A stretch of DNA of 26,744 bases from Deinococcus sp. (GCF_030523985.1 NZ_JAUNHK010000031.1:1-26744); one strand, 5' to 3'; counted from the first letter of the stretch, positions 1-7,153 are shown. A program made the numbers and translations. The notes: a model not told the origin generated them from the letters alone.

Positions 1-116
1 CCGCCGACGCCGACTACGGCCAGCGCGTGCGCGAAGGCATTCAGGCCAAGGAAGCCGAGATGCAGGGCAAGAAGGAAGCCCCGGTCTACGGCACTGAGGC
101 GAGCAGCCTGTACTGA
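1..116 (+). CDS. katA: Probable catalase, C-terminal fragment (5' end outside window)
   Basis: The reading frame beginning at base 3 is open to a TGA at 114-116 and gives 37 residues starting ADADYGQRVREGI and ending EASSLY. The segment D-x-x-Y-G-x-R-V-x-x-G-I resembles the tail of clade 3 haem catalases, where an HF-x-x-AD-x-x-YG-x-RV-x-x-G motif lies near the C-terminus. Catalase would decompose hydrogen peroxide in the cytoplasm. None of the haem-binding or catalytic part lies in the window, so the family call rests on a short similarity plus my recollection that a catalase gene occupies this place in D. radiodurans. The sequence after the motif is charged and probably disordered. An intrinsic terminator follows 28 bases after the stop, so this is the last gene of its transcript. 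Confidence 0.5.
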   Translation, partial: ADADYGQRVREGIQAKEAEMQGKKEAPVYGTEASSLY

Positions 117-144
117 GCTGCCCCCGTCAGCCCATCAGCCAAAA

Positions 145-170
145 GGTCGCCCTGCGTGGGCGGCTTTTTT
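145..170 (+). terminator. Intrinsic terminator after the probable catalase gene
   Basis: CGCCC at 148-152 pairs with GGGCG at 158-162 around a 5-base loop, extended by T147-G163 and G146-C164, and is followed by six T residues at 165-170. It lies 28 bases after the stop codon. Confidence 0.8.
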
Positions 171-263
171 GTGGCCCCGCCATTTTGCGTTACAAAGTTC
201 CTCCCCGCCTGGAAGTCAGGCTGGGCCTCGCAGAGCGCGAAGCGAGGGGGAATATGGAGAGAC

Positions 264-575
264 TCACGGAAAGGGCGCTTTCCCAGCCTGCCAGCCGCCC
301 CCCGGCCCCCCGGCCCAGTGCCAGACACCCGGCTCAGGCTTTTGCTCCAGCGCGGCGCGAATGTCGTTCAGGGCGACGCGGCGGGCAAAGCGGGTGCGGG
401 CGTGCCAAGCGGCTAATGCTGTTGCCCCCGCCTGCGACGACGGTTTGATCCCGCGCAGAGCCGCCGCTGCCCGGTTCACCGCCAGGTCAAAGAGGGCGTC
501 TGGCACGGCTCCCCGGCTGCCTTGTCCCTCCGGGTCGGGGTCGGTCAGGGCCAGAAAGGGGCGCTCGGCAGGCAC
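264..575 (-). CDS. Unknown small protein, last gene of the DinB operon
   Basis: I do not recognise this protein. It is 103 residues, starts with GTG at 573-575, and its start directly abuts the TGA of the DinB-family gene (TGAGTG), which suggests translational coupling; a G-rich stretch just before the start could serve as ribosome-binding site. The N-terminal half (residues 1-80) is Ala/Arg-rich and predicted helical, with a segment DALFDLAVNRAAAALRGI that looks like an amphipathic helix; the last 25 residues are Gly/Pro/Trp-rich. No membrane segment, signal peptide or cysteine motif is visible. In this GC-rich DNA an open frame of this length could be accidental, so the main support is the exact abutment and shared strand. 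It could also be the remnant of a longer frameshifted gene. Confidence 0.45.
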   Translation of the reverse strand: MPAERPFLALTDPDPEGQGSRGAVPDALFDLAVNRAAAALRGIKPSSQAGATALAAWHARTRFARRVALNDIRAALEQKPEPGVWHWAGGPGGGWQAGKAPFP

Positions 576-977
576 TCAGGCCCCCGCCACCCGGCCCAGC
601 GCGGCGAGTTGGCCCGCGTGCCACACGCTGTGGCGGGCATTCAGCCGCAGCAGTTCCGCCACGGTCATCTCGGCCCCACTGTAGGTCAGGGGCGCGGCCA
701 GTTGCTCAGGCGTCAGCCGCCGCGCCTGCGTCACTTCCCAGGCCATCAGGTCACGCAGTCCTGCCGCGCCGGGGGGAGGTTCCAAAGTCGTGACCGCCGC
801 GATGGCCGCCCAGTAAGCCCGTTTGGTCTGGGTGAGGTGCGACACCAGCCAGCCGACGCGGTGATGCTGCACCCCTTCCAGCCCCGCCAGCGCACTCTGG
901 ACGCTCTCCCAGGGGGCGTAGTTGGCCTCGTCCAGCAGCAGGGCGAGCCATTCGGGGGACAGGTCGGCGGCACTCAT
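576..977 (-). CDS. DinB-family four-helix-bundle protein
   Basis: This 133-residue protein has the DinB/YfiT layout: four helices and the His triad used for metal binding in the family, with one His early (VSHLTQTKRAYW, about residues 46-57) and an H-x3-H pair near the C-terminus (ARHSVWHAGQL, about 114-124). Family members include bacillithiol- or mycothiol-dependent transferases and many uncharacterised stress proteins; Deinococcus genomes carry an expanded set. No substrate can be inferred here. The start ATG (975-977) overlaps the stop of the upstream membrane-protein gene by four bases (ATGA), and its own stop abuts the GTG of the next gene, so the three genes form one operon. The length is slightly short for the family (usually 150-170), but all helices appear present. 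Confidence 0.8.
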   Translation of the reverse strand: MSAADLSPEWLALLLDEANYAPWESVQSALAGLEGVQHHRVGWLVSHLTQTKRAYWAAIAAVTTLEPPPGAAGLRDLMAWEVTQARRLTPEQLAAPLTYSGAEMTVAELLRLNARHSVWHAGQLAALGRVAGA

Positions 978-1483
978 GACAGGCGGTAGCCCTCGCCGTC
1001 ACGCGTCAGTTGCCCGCGCTCCAGCATCCGCGCCGTGACTTCTCGCGCCTGCTGGGAAGTCAGCGGGCTTTTTTCTTCCAGGTCGCGCAGGGTAAAGTGC
1101 CCGCCGCTGCGGTAGGCGAGTTTGAGCACCATGCGCTCCTGCACGTCGGCCCGTTCGCCGCCCTGCTCGGCCCGTGTGAGGCGGCGTCCGAACAGAGTCC
1201 AGACGAGGGCCGCCACCACCACACCGATAAGCAACGCTGCCGGCAACATCTGCGTGGCAAAAGCGGGGTCGGCAAACCCCTGGGCAATCTCCAGCGCCCG
1301 CGCTTTGGCCGCCGCCACCTGTTCGGGACTCGCGCCCGCTGCCTCCAGCCGCCGCGCCGCGCCCCGCTCCCCCAGAAAACGGAAGATGCCGCCCGTATCG
1401 CCCCGCGTGTAGAACAGCGAAAAGGCGATCAGGGCGGCGGAAGCTCCGGCAATCAGGGACAGCAGCAGGCGTGCAGCACTCAT
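974..1483 (-). CDS. Two-helix membrane protein with C-terminal winged-helix-like domain
   Basis: This 169-residue protein has hydrophobic segments at about residues 4-25 (LLLSLIAGASAALIAFSLFY) and 80-97 (MLPAALLIGVVVAALVW), separated by an Ala/Glu-rich region (35-75) that probably lies outside the membrane. The last 55 residues (VLKLAYRSGGHFTLRDLEEKS to the end) look like a winged helix: a helix, a helix-turn-helix with TSQQAREVTARMLERGQL, then a short wing. The cytoplasmic C-terminus could bind DNA or a protein, but nothing establishes a function. The start at 1483 has GGAGGG immediately upstream, and a TACTCT box lies 8 nt upstream, so either a normal or near-leaderless start is possible. 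It is the first gene of the operon with the DinB-family protein and overlaps it by four bases. Confidence 0.65.
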   Translation of the reverse strand: MSAARLLLSLIAGASAALIAFSLFYTRGDTGGIFRFLGERGAARRLEAAGASPEQVAAAKARALEIAQGFADPAFATQMLPAALLIGVVVAALVWTLFGRRLTRAEQGGERADVQERMVLKLAYRSGGHFTLRDLEEKSPLTSQQAREVTARMLERGQLTRDGEGYRLS

Positions 1484-1510
1484 GGCCCTCCAGAGTACCT
1501 AAACCGGGCC

Positions 1511-1542
1511 ACAAAAAACTGCCCCCCGAGCGGAGGGCAGTT
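1511..1542 (-). terminator. Terminator after rplT
   Basis: A perfect 8-bp stem (AACTGCCC at 1517-1524, GGGCAGTT at 1535-1542) with a 10-base loop is followed on the minus strand by six T residues (A-run 1513-1518 on plus). It ends the rpmI-rplT transcript just before the start of the convergently located membrane-protein operon. Confidence 0.88.
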
Positions 1543-1557
1543 GCGAAATGCCTGCGT

Positions 1558-1913
<356 letters not shown>

Positions 1914-1914
<1 letters not shown>

Positions 1915-2111
1915 TATTTACCTCCCAGCATGAGCTTCATGCGCTTCCATTCGGGCTTGGCGAGGACGAAGCCTTTGCCCTTGCCACGGATTTCGTTGCC
2001 GCTCTTGCCGGTGTTCTGGTGGCGCTTACCACTCTTGAACGCCATGACTTTGCCCGTCGCCGTGATTTTCACGCGGCGCTTGGCCATCTTGAGAGTCTTC
2101 ATCTTGGGCAT
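1914..2111 (-). CDS. rpmI: 50S ribosomal protein L35
   Basis: The frame is open further upstream, but L35 begins at the ATG at 2109-2111, giving the expected 65 residues (MPKMKTLKMAKRRVKITATG...). The site AGGAGGG lies 5-6 bases upstream of this ATG, which decides the start. The product is strongly basic and contains the HQNTGKS and KRMKLMLGGK segments typical of the family. L35 is a large-subunit protein. It overlaps the rplT start by one base. In many bacteria infC precedes rpmI; here the upstream gene is a DoxX-like protein and the rpmI promoter follows directly, so initiation factor 3 is encoded elsewhere. Confidence 0.96.
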
Positions 2112-2226
2112 AAGCCCTCCTTCTTGAGTCCAGTCGCAGCCCTGTCTGGGCGCTTCTGTCTGGGGTTTTCGGGCCGCCGACCAAAAGTCAGCCGTTGGTT
2201 GCCCTGCCCCACTTGACCAAGCGAAG

Positions 2227-2255
2227 ATTTTACGACTTGGGGACGTGAAAGGCAA
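2227..2255 (-). promoter_or_regulatory. Promoter of rpmI-rplT
   Basis: On the minus strand TTGCCT (2250-2255) and TAAAAT (2227-2232) are separated by 17 bases. Transcription would start near 2220, leaving a leader of about 108 nt before rpmI. The leader contains small self-complementary stretches (for example around GACTTTTGGTC) that could hold an L20-type autoregulatory fold, but I cannot model it reliably. Confidence 0.7.
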
Positions 2256-2282
2256 GGGCCGCGTCGGGGCAAGGAAGTCTGG

Positions 2283-2642
2283 TCAGCGGCCTGCGCGGTA
2301 CACCCACCACGCCAGCAGCGGCTGAAGGGGCAGCCGGGCGAGGGCCACTCCGCGCGGAATCTTGAATTTCTCGGGGTGCTGCGCCATGTAGATGTTGGCT
2401 GGAAACACCGCCGCCAGCAGTGCCAGCAGCCCCCAGCGGGCCGCCGGGCGGGTCGGGGCATACAGCAACCCCACACCGCCCGCTATCTCGGCGGCCCCAC
2501 TGAGCAGCGTGGCAGTGCGCGGGGCCAGCGGGGTCTGGGGCGGCACAATCTGGTCGAAGAACTGGGGCCGGACAAAATGCAGTGCGCCGATGGCGATGAA
2601 TCCGAGGCCCAGCGGCCACACCGAGGAAGAAGAGCGGGACAT
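2283..2642 (-). CDS. DoxX-family membrane protein
   Basis: The 119-residue product has four hydrophobic stretches: about residues 9-24 (PLGLGFIAIGALHFVR), 42-62 (TATLLSGAAEIAGGVGLLYA), 68-85 (RWGLLALLAAVFPANIYM) and 100-115. The motif GALHFVRPQFF followed by GAAEIAGGVGLL is characteristic of DoxX/MauE-like small membrane proteins, whose roles include terminal oxidase and redox functions but are mostly unknown. I chose the ATG at 2640-2642 because AGGA lies 8 bases upstream; an in-frame ATG three codons earlier (2649-2651) is possible but has its purine-rich site too close. The gene is divergent from the M20 peptidase, with about 72 bases between starts, and lies upstream of the rpmI promoter. 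Confidence 0.75.
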   Translation of the reverse strand: MSRSSSSVWPLGLGFIAIGALHFVRPQFFDQIVPPQTPLAPRTATLLSGAAEIAGGVGLLYAPTRPAARWGLLALLAAVFPANIYMAQHPEKFKIPRGVALARLPLQPLLAWWVYRAGR

Positions 2643-2702
2643 ACCCGACATCCTGCCTGCCCGGAGAGCAGCATTTGCCCCCCCACTTTTTGCCCGGCGG
2701 CG

Positions 2703-2708
2703 TATCCT
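2703..2708 (+). promoter_or_regulatory. -10 box (TATCCT) of a probable leaderless transcript
   Basis: TATCCT ends 6 bases before the ATG of the M20 dipeptidase. With the usual 6-7 base distance from the -10 box to the transcription start, the mRNA would begin at or next to the start codon. No convincing -35 element is seen 16-18 bases upstream. Confidence 0.55.
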
Positions 2709-2714
2709 GGGGCG

Positions 2715-4073
2715 ATGACACCACCCGACCTTTCGGCCCAACTCAACCGCCAACAGGCCAACGCGGAACTGTTCGAGCTGCTGCGTATTCCCTCGGTCAG
2801 CGCCGACCCCGCCTACAAGGCCGACGTGGCCCGCGCCGCCGACTGGCTGCAACTTAAGTTGCAGAGCCTGGGCTTCGCGGCCCGCGTGGATGCCACCCCC
2901 GGCCACCCCATCGTGTACGCCGAGCGCCTGAACGCCCCCGGCAAGCCCACCATCCTGATCTACGGGCACTACGACGTGCAGCCCGAAGCCCCGCTGGAAG
3001 AATGGGTCACGCCCCCCTTCGAGCCGACCATCCGCGACGGGCGCATCTACGCACGCGGCAGCACCGACGACAAGGGTCAGGCCTATGCCCACATCAAGGG
3101 TGTGGAGCTGCTGCTCTCGCAGGGCGAACTGCCCGTCAACGTCAAGTTTTTCCTGGAAGGCGAGGAAGAAATCGGCAGCCCCAGCATCAAGCCCTACCTC
3201 GAAGCGCACAAGGACGAACTGAAGGCCGACGTGATCGTGATTTCGGACGGCAGCCGCTTTGCCAAGGACGTGCCGACCATCACCTACGGCGTGCGCGGGC
3301 TGAGCTATGTGGAGATTCACGTTCAGGGGGCCAATCGTGACCTCCACAGCGGCAGCTACGGCGGGGCCGCGCCCAACCCCATCAACGCGCTGTGTGAAAT
3401 CATCGCGGGGCTCAAAGACGAGCAGGGCCGCGTGACCATTCCCGGCTTCTACGACGGCGTGACCCCGCTGACCGACGACGAGCGGGCGATGTGGGCCAGC
3501 CTGCCGCACTCGGATGAAGAATTTGCCGCCAGCATCGGCGTGGACGCGCTGCCCGGCGAGGAAGGCTACACCGTGCTGGAGCGCATCTGGGGCCGCCCCA
3601 CACTGGACGTGAACGGCATCTGGGGCGGGTATCAGGGCGAAGGCTCCAAGACCGTGATTGCTGCCAAAGCGGGCGCGAAAGTCTCCATGCGCCTCGTGCC
3701 GGGGCAAGACCCCGACCGCGTAACCCAACTCATCAAGGACTACGTACCCACCATCGCCCCCAAAGGCGTGAAGGCCGAAGTGCTGGGGCATCACGGCGGG
3801 CAGCCGGTCATGTTCCCCACCGACAGCGCCTGGATTCAGGGGGCCAACCGGGCGCTCAAGCGGGTCTACGGACGCGACGCCGCCTTCGCCCGCACGGGCG
3901 GGAGCATTCCCATCGTGGCGGACTTCGACCAGATTCTGCAAACGCCCGTGCTGTTCGTGGATTTCGGCCTCAACGAAGACGCCCCCCACAGCCCCAACGA
4001 GAGCTTCGCGCTGGAGGACTACCACAACGGGATTCTGACGAGTGCTTATCTGCTGGAGGAACTGGGGCAGTGA
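2715..4073 (+). CDS. M20-family metallopeptidase (dipeptidase)
   Basis: The 452-residue product is a full-length M20 peptidase of the carnosinase/CNDP-like dipeptidase branch. The first zinc motif GHYDVQP lies at residues 84-90 (His85, Asp87), the bridging Asp is in the STDDKGQ segment (about 116-121), and the catalytic and metal-binding Glu pair is in LEGEEEIGS (about 147-155). The middle part (about 200-330) is the lid/dimerisation domain, and EDAPHSPNE near the C-terminus holds the last metal-binding His. It should hydrolyse dipeptides or small peptides in the cytoplasm; there is no signal peptide. The ATG at 2715 is preferred over upstream extension of the frame because the family N-terminus begins here and a TATCCT box sits 6 bases before it. 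The specific substrate is not predictable. Confidence 0.9.
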   Translation: MTPPDLSAQLNRQQANAELFELLRIPSVSADPAYKADVARAADWLQLKLQSLGFAARVDATPGHPIVYAERLNAPGKPTILIYGHYDVQPEAPLEEWVTPPFEPTIRDGRIYARGSTDDKGQAYAHIKGVELLLSQGELPVNVKFFLEGEEEIGSPSIKPYLEAHKDELKADVIVISDGSRFAKDVPTITYGVRGLSYVEIHVQGANRDLHSGSYGGAAPNPINALCEIIAGLKDEQGRVTIPGFYDGVTPLTDDERAMWASLPHSDEEFAASIGVDALPGEEGYTVLERIWGRPTLDVNGIWGGYQGEGSKTVIAAKAGAKVSMRLVPGQDPDRVTQLIKDYVPTIAPKGVKAEVLGHHGGQPVMFPTDSAWIQGANRALKRVYGRDAAFARTGGSIPIVADFDQILQTPVLFVDFGLNEDAPHSPNESFALEDYHNGILTSAYLLEELGQ

Positions 4074-4083
4074 GGGCGGAAAG

Positions 4084-4195
4084 ACCCCTCACCCCTGCCT
4101 CTGGCAGGCCCTCTCCCCAAGGTAGAGGGTCAAAGATGCCATTTCACCCTCTACCTTGGGGAGAGGGTCGTTGCGAAGCAACAAGGGTGAGGGGT
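4084..4195. repeat. Cloverleaf-like intergenic inverted-repeat element
   Basis: An outer 11-bp stem (ACCCCTCACCC 4084-4094 with GGGTGAGGGGT 4185-4195) encloses three hairpins: TGCC/GGCA at 4096-4106, a perfect 22-bp stem formed by 4109-4130 and 4146-4167 with a 15-base loop, and GTTGC/GCAAC at 4170-4182. The whole 112-base unit fills the gap between the dipeptidase and purN genes, and its right arm supplies the purine-rich sequence upstream of the purN GTG. Similar CCCTCACCC...GGGTGAGGG intergenic repeats occur in diverse bacteria; I cannot name a family. A degenerate relative lies inside the element at 17958-18086. Confidence 0.85.
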
Positions 4196-4200
4196 TACTC

Positions 4201-4782
4201 GTGCGCCTAGCTTTCCTCGCCTCGCACGGCGGCAGCGCGGCGCGGGCGCTGGTGGAGGCCATTCGCGCCGGGGAACTGAAGGCCGAAGCGGTGGCGCTCG
4301 CCAGCAACAACAGCAAGTCGCCCGCCCTGGCCTGGGCGCGGGAGGCGGGGCTGCGCGCGGCGCACCTTTCCAGCGCCAAATATCCCGACGCGGGCGAGCT
4401 TGACCGCGCCATCCGCGACTTTCTGGTGGGGTCAGGGGCCGACACCCTGATTCTCAGCGGCTACATGAAGGAACTGGGGCCGCAGACCCTCGCCGCCTTC
4501 GAGGGCCGCATTCTGAACATTCACCCCAGCTTGCTCCCGCGTCACGGCGGGCGCGGCATGTACGGCGACCGGGTACACGAGTCGGTGCTGGCGAGTGGCG
4601 ACACCGAGAGCGGCGCGACCGTCCATCTGGTCACGGCGGGCATAGACGAAGGCCCGGCGCTGGAACAGATGCGCGTGCCGGTGCTGCCCGGCGACACCCT
4701 CGCTACCCTCAAGGCCCGCGTGCAGGCCGAGGAAGGGGCGCTGATGCTGCGGGCGGTCAAGGGTTTCCTCGACAGGAGCTGA
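4201..4782 (+). CDS. purN: Phosphoribosylglycinamide formyltransferase
   Basis: This 193-residue protein belongs to the PurN/formyl transferase family, which transfers a formyl group from 10-formyltetrahydrofolate to GAR in purine synthesis. The N-terminus RLAFLASHGGSAARAL is the nucleotide-binding loop; the catalytic segment ILNIHPSLLPRHGG (Asn and His of the active site) is followed by SGATVHLVTAGIDEGPAL, which holds the catalytic Asp. Length and motif order fit the family, although the loop GGRGMYGDRVHESV differs slightly from the usual KGLHAHRQAL-type sequence. The frame extends upstream into the repeat element, but homology starts at the GTG at 4201-4203, which has GAGGGG 6-7 bases before it; that Shine-Dalgarno sequence is the right arm of the repeat. 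No other pur gene is nearby. Confidence 0.88.
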   Translation: MRLAFLASHGGSAARALVEAIRAGELKAEAVALASNNSKSPALAWAREAGLRAAHLSSAKYPDAGELDRAIRDFLVGSGADTLILSGYMKELGPQTLAAFEGRILNIHPSLLPRHGGRGMYGDRVHESVLASGDTESGATVHLVTAGIDEGPALEQMRVPVLPGDTLATLKARVQAEEGALMLRAVKGFLDRS

Positions 4783-4805
4783 CCCTGGTACGGCAAGGGA
4801 GAAAA

Positions 4806-4844
4806 GAGGGGCCTACCGGACGTGGTAGACCCCTCCCCTTTTTT
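4806..4844. terminator. Bidirectional terminator between purN and the enoyl-CoA hydratase gene
   Basis: A 12-bp stem with one mismatch (4806-4817 with 4824-4835, loop GGACGT) is followed on plus by CCCC and six T residues (4839-4844). The minus strand has a weaker T-rich stretch on the other side. It sits between two convergent genes. Confidence 0.82.
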
Positions 4845-4855
4845 ACACCCCCCTT

Positions 4856-5620
4856 TTACAGCCCCCTGAAATCCGGGCGGCGCTTTTCGAGGAAAGCCGT
4901 GAACGCCTCGCGTGCCGCCGGTTCCCGCAGCAGTCGGCCAAACACGGCTTCTTCTGCGCCCATGTGCGTCAGTACGGCCTGCTGCTGGCCCTCCTTGATG
5001 AGCCGCTTGGTTTCCAGCACGGCCCCCAGCGGCTTGGCGGCCAGTTTCTGCGCCTGGGCCTGGGCCAGCGCCGTCACCTCTTCGGTAGGCACCACCGCGT
5101 TGACCAGTCCGGCGTCCAGCGCCGCCTGAGCGCTCAGCGGCTCACCCAGCAGCAGGGCCGCCGACGCCCGCTGGTGGCCCAGGCGTTGCGGCAGCAGCAG
5201 GCTAGAGGCCGCTTCGGGGCACAGCCCCAGGTCCACGAAGGGCAGCGAAAACAGCGCCGTATCGCTGGCATAGACCAGGTCGCAGTGCAGCAGCATGGTC
5301 GTGCCAATGCCCACCGCCGCGCCGGACACCGCAGCCACCAGCGGCTTGGGGAAAGTGGCGACGGTTCGCAGGAAGCGCGTGATGGGCGAGTCCTGCACCG
5401 ACCCGCTCAGGCTCAGGAAGTCGGCGATGTCGTTGCCCGCCGAGAAAATCTGCGGGTGGCCTTGCAGCACCACGACCCGCACCTCCGCGTCGGCCTGCGC
5501 CTGCTCCAGATGGTCGGCCAGCGCCTTGTACATCGCCAGCGTGAGGGAGTTCTTCTTGTCGGGGCGGTTGATGGTCAGGGTCATGACGCCGTTTTCGGTG
5601 CTGCACAGAATGTCGTTCAT
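4856..5620 (-). CDS. Enoyl-CoA hydratase/isomerase family protein
   Basis: This 254-residue crotonase-fold protein contains the oxyanion-hole segment QIFSAGNDIADFL (about 59-71), the second oxyanion segment AAVSGAAVGIGTTMLLHCDLVYAS (about 95-118), and PFVDLGLCPEAASSLLLPQRLG with the catalytic Glu (about 126-147). The F-S-x-G-N-D-x-x-D-F and L-C-P-E-A-x-S-S patterns are those of the delta3,delta2-enoyl-CoA isomerase (PECI-like) branch rather than classic hydratase, so isomerisation of unsaturated fatty acyl-CoA is the more likely reaction. The start is the ATG at 5618-5620, with AAGGAG 8-9 bases upstream; an in-frame ATG nine codons earlier lacks such a site. It would act in fatty-acid beta-oxidation in the cytoplasm. 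It stands alone here. Confidence 0.87.
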   Translation of the reverse strand: MNDILCSTENGVMTLTINRPDKKNSLTLAMYKALADHLEQAQADAEVRVVVLQGHPQIFSAGNDIADFLSLSGSVQDSPITRFLRTVATFPKPLVAAVSGAAVGIGTTMLLHCDLVYASDTALFSLPFVDLGLCPEAASSLLLPQRLGHQRASAALLLGEPLSAQAALDAGLVNAVVPTEEVTALAQAQAQKLAAKPLGAVLETKRLIKEGQQQAVLTHMGAEEAVFGRLLREPAAREAFTAFLEKRRPDFRGL

Positions 5621-5671
5621 CGCCTTGCTCCTTTGGGTCGTCCCCATGCTCCGGGACGCAGATACGGGAAA

Positions 5672-6346
5672 TCATACCCAGTATTCGATGTCGCGCCGAT
5701 GCACGTAGACCCGCTCGCTGCCGGGGCGGTTGCTCTGCGTCCGGATGGTCATTTCGACCCAGTTGCCGTGCGGGTCGTCGCGGTAGGTGGTGCGGCTGGT
5801 GTGGAAAATGTCGTCATTGTTGCTGTACGTCTCGTTGAAGATTTCGCGGCCCTGGGCGTCGAATTCGCGCAGTTCCACCGAAATCAGGCCGTCGGGATAG
5901 TGCGCGGTGACCTCCTCGCGCCGTGCGCCGCCTTCCTCGGGCGGGTGGGGAATAAAAGTGGATTCCACCCAGTCCATGTCCTGGTCGGACACCTGCTCGT
6001 AGACACTGGACGAAGACAGGCGCGGACCGTCGTAATGGTACTCGGCGGTGACCCGCTTGCCTTCCTGTTCCCGGACGAGGCGGCCCTCGGCATCGAAAAA
6101 GTGCCGCCAGCCCGCCTCACCCTCGGCGTAACCGATGCAGAGCGTGTCGCCTTCCACCCATTCCCACTGCCGCACGCCCGACGGGTAGCCGCGCACGGCG
6201 CTGAGACCATCCTGCGCGACCTCGGTGACGGACGTTTCGCCCATCGCGTTCCGGGTGATGACGCGCCGTACCGGCCCCCCAGCAAGGTCGAGGCGCTGGC
6301 GCAGATGGGCCACAGGGCCGGACACGGGCTGCTCGGGAGTGTTCAT
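5672..6346 (-). CDS. Uncharacterised protein with YD/RHS-like beta repeats
   Basis: I cannot assign a function to this 224-residue protein. It has segments resembling YD/RHS-type strand repeats: FFDAEGRLVREQEGKRVTAEYHYD (about 84-107), REFDAQGREIFNETYS (about 161-176) and YRDDPHGNWVEMTI (about 189-202), the latter ending with R-R-D-I-E-Y-W close to the C-terminus. The pattern D-x-x-G-N-W-x-x-x with a terminal R-x-I-x-Y is seen in many beta-sheet proteins of unknown role. There is no signal peptide or membrane segment, so it is probably cytoplasmic. AGGCGAA precedes the start by a few bases. The gene is divergent from the DUF402 gene with only 36 bases between starts, so the two promoters must overlap. 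Confidence 0.65.
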   Translation of the reverse strand: MNTPEQPVSGPVAHLRQRLDLAGGPVRRVITRNAMGETSVTEVAQDGLSAVRGYPSGVRQWEWVEGDTLCIGYAEGEAGWRHFFDAEGRLVREQEGKRVTAEYHYDGPRLSSSSVYEQVSDQDMDWVESTFIPHPPEEGGARREEVTAHYPDGLISVELREFDAQGREIFNETYSNNDDIFHTSRTTYRDDPHGNWVEMTIRTQSNRPGSERVYVHRRDIEYWV

Positions 6347-6371
6347 TTCGCCTATGTTGCCACGCGGTTGC

Positions 6372-6377
6372 TACCCT
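6372..6377 (+). promoter_or_regulatory. -10 box (TACCCT) close to the DUF402 start codon
   Basis: TACCCT ends 5 bases before the ATG at 6383, in line with a leaderless transcript. No clear -35 element is seen. Confidence 0.45.
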
Positions 6378-6382
6378 GAGCC

Positions 6383-6937
6383 ATGAAGCACAAACGTTTC
6401 GATTACCGCCAGTGGCACCGGATCGAGCCGGGCACCGGGCAGCAACTCGTTCAGCCCTGGGCCGGCGGCTGGGTCAGCGAATTCCGGGCCGAACAGGTGA
6501 ACAAGCCGCTGGTCGTACCCGTCTGCGGTCAGACCCGCGCCATCCTGCAAAGCGGCTTTCGCTGGGTGCAGTACGCCGAAGCGGGCCAGCATCACACGCT
6601 GACGGTTCACCTCGACCCGGCGGGGGTGCCGCAGCAGCTTTACGTGGACATCGGCGCGGCGGTGGGCCTCGACCCCGACGGCATCGCCTACATCGACGAC
6701 CTGTATCTGGACGTGACCGCCTTGTGCGACGTGCAGCCCGACGGAAGCTGGCGCGTCACGGCGACGGAAATCATCGACGTGGACGAAGTGGAAGCGGCGC
6801 TGAACGCCGGACAGATCACCCCAAAGCAGCACGCCCTGGCCTGGGCCGAGGCGCGGGCGGTGCAGGCGGCGCTGGAGGCCCAGACCTTCGCGCCCGTGGA
6901 CATCGTGCGGCGGTATGTCCGTTCCCCTTCGGTCTGA
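6383..6937 (+). CDS. DUF402 (FomD/YgaC-like) domain protein
   Basis: The 184-residue product carries the DUF402 core: YVDIGAAVGLDPDGIAYIDDLYLDVTALCDVQPDG (about 88-122) followed by EIIDVDEVEAALNAGQITPKQHALAWAEA (about 129-157), a long helix typical of the family. DUF402 proteins include nucleoside mono- or diphosphate phosphatases such as FomD and the Staphylococcus Ntdp; the conserved acidic residues that bind metal in that family (the D-I-G-x and Y-I-D-D-L-Y-L-D stretches) are present. A nucleotide phosphatase activity is therefore plausible but is an inference. The N-terminal 60 residues with several Trp form the expected beta-barrel strands. No ribosome-binding site is visible; a TACCCT box lies 5 bases upstream. 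The tRNA-Ser promoter begins about 16 bases after its stop. Confidence 0.78.
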   Translation: MKHKRFDYRQWHRIEPGTGQQLVQPWAGGWVSEFRAEQVNKPLVVPVCGQTRAILQSGFRWVQYAEAGQHHTLTVHLDPAGVPQQLYVDIGAAVGLDPDGIAYIDDLYLDVTALCDVQPDGSWRVTATEIIDVDEVEAALNAGQITPKQHALAWAEARAVQAALEAQTFAPVDIVRRYVRSPSV

Positions 6938-6953
6938 ACCCCTCCTCTTTTTC

Positions 6954-6983
6954 TTGACCTGCCCCCCGCTCCTGGGCTAGTCT
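6954..6983 (+). promoter_or_regulatory. Promoter of tRNA-Ser
   Basis: TTGACC (6954-6959) and TAGTCT (6978-6983) are separated by 18 bases. The start of transcription would be near 6990, about 20 bases ahead of the tRNA. It is one of the best -35 matches in the window. Confidence 0.75.
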
Positions 6984-7010
6984 GTCTGCCGCTGCCGCGT
7001 GAGCCAGCCT

Positions 7011-7100
7011 GGAACGGTGTCCGAGTGGTTGAAGGAGCACGCCTGGAAAGCGTGTATAGGGGCAACTCTATCGAGGGTTCGAATCCCTCTCGTTCCGCCA
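7011..7100 (+). tRNA. tRNA-Ser (anticodon GGA)
   Basis: The 90-base gene has a 7-bp acceptor stem (GGAACGG with TCGTTCC, the last pair G-T), an anticodon stem CACGC/GCGTG with loop CTGGAAA, giving anticodon GGA at 7045-7047, a long variable arm, and a T arm GAGGG-TTCGAAT-CCCTC. The CCA end is encoded (7098-7100). The long variable arm and anticodon identify a class II serine tRNA reading UCC and UCU. It has its own promoter and terminator. Confidence 0.97.
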
Positions 7101-7111
7101 GAACAATGAAG

Positions 7112-7139
7112 TCCCCCGGTCATGGTGCCGGGGGGTTTT
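7112..7139 (+). terminator. Terminator after tRNA-Ser
   Basis: CCCCCGG (7113-7119) pairs with CCGGGGG (7128-7134) around an 8-base loop and is followed by four T residues. It also lies 14 bases before the 3' end of the convergent transporter gene. Confidence 0.85.
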
Positions 7140-7153
7140 GCTGTTGTGCGCCG

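Noticed and set aside
2643..4025. Upstream extension of the DoxX frame across the M20 peptidase (460 codons on minus)
   Set aside because: The extension is antisense to a well-conserved peptidase; the DoxX family start fits the ATG at 2642.
4156..4200. PurN N-terminal extension through the repeat element
   Set aside because: The frame is open, but the codons lie in the inverted repeat and homology begins at the GTG at 4201.
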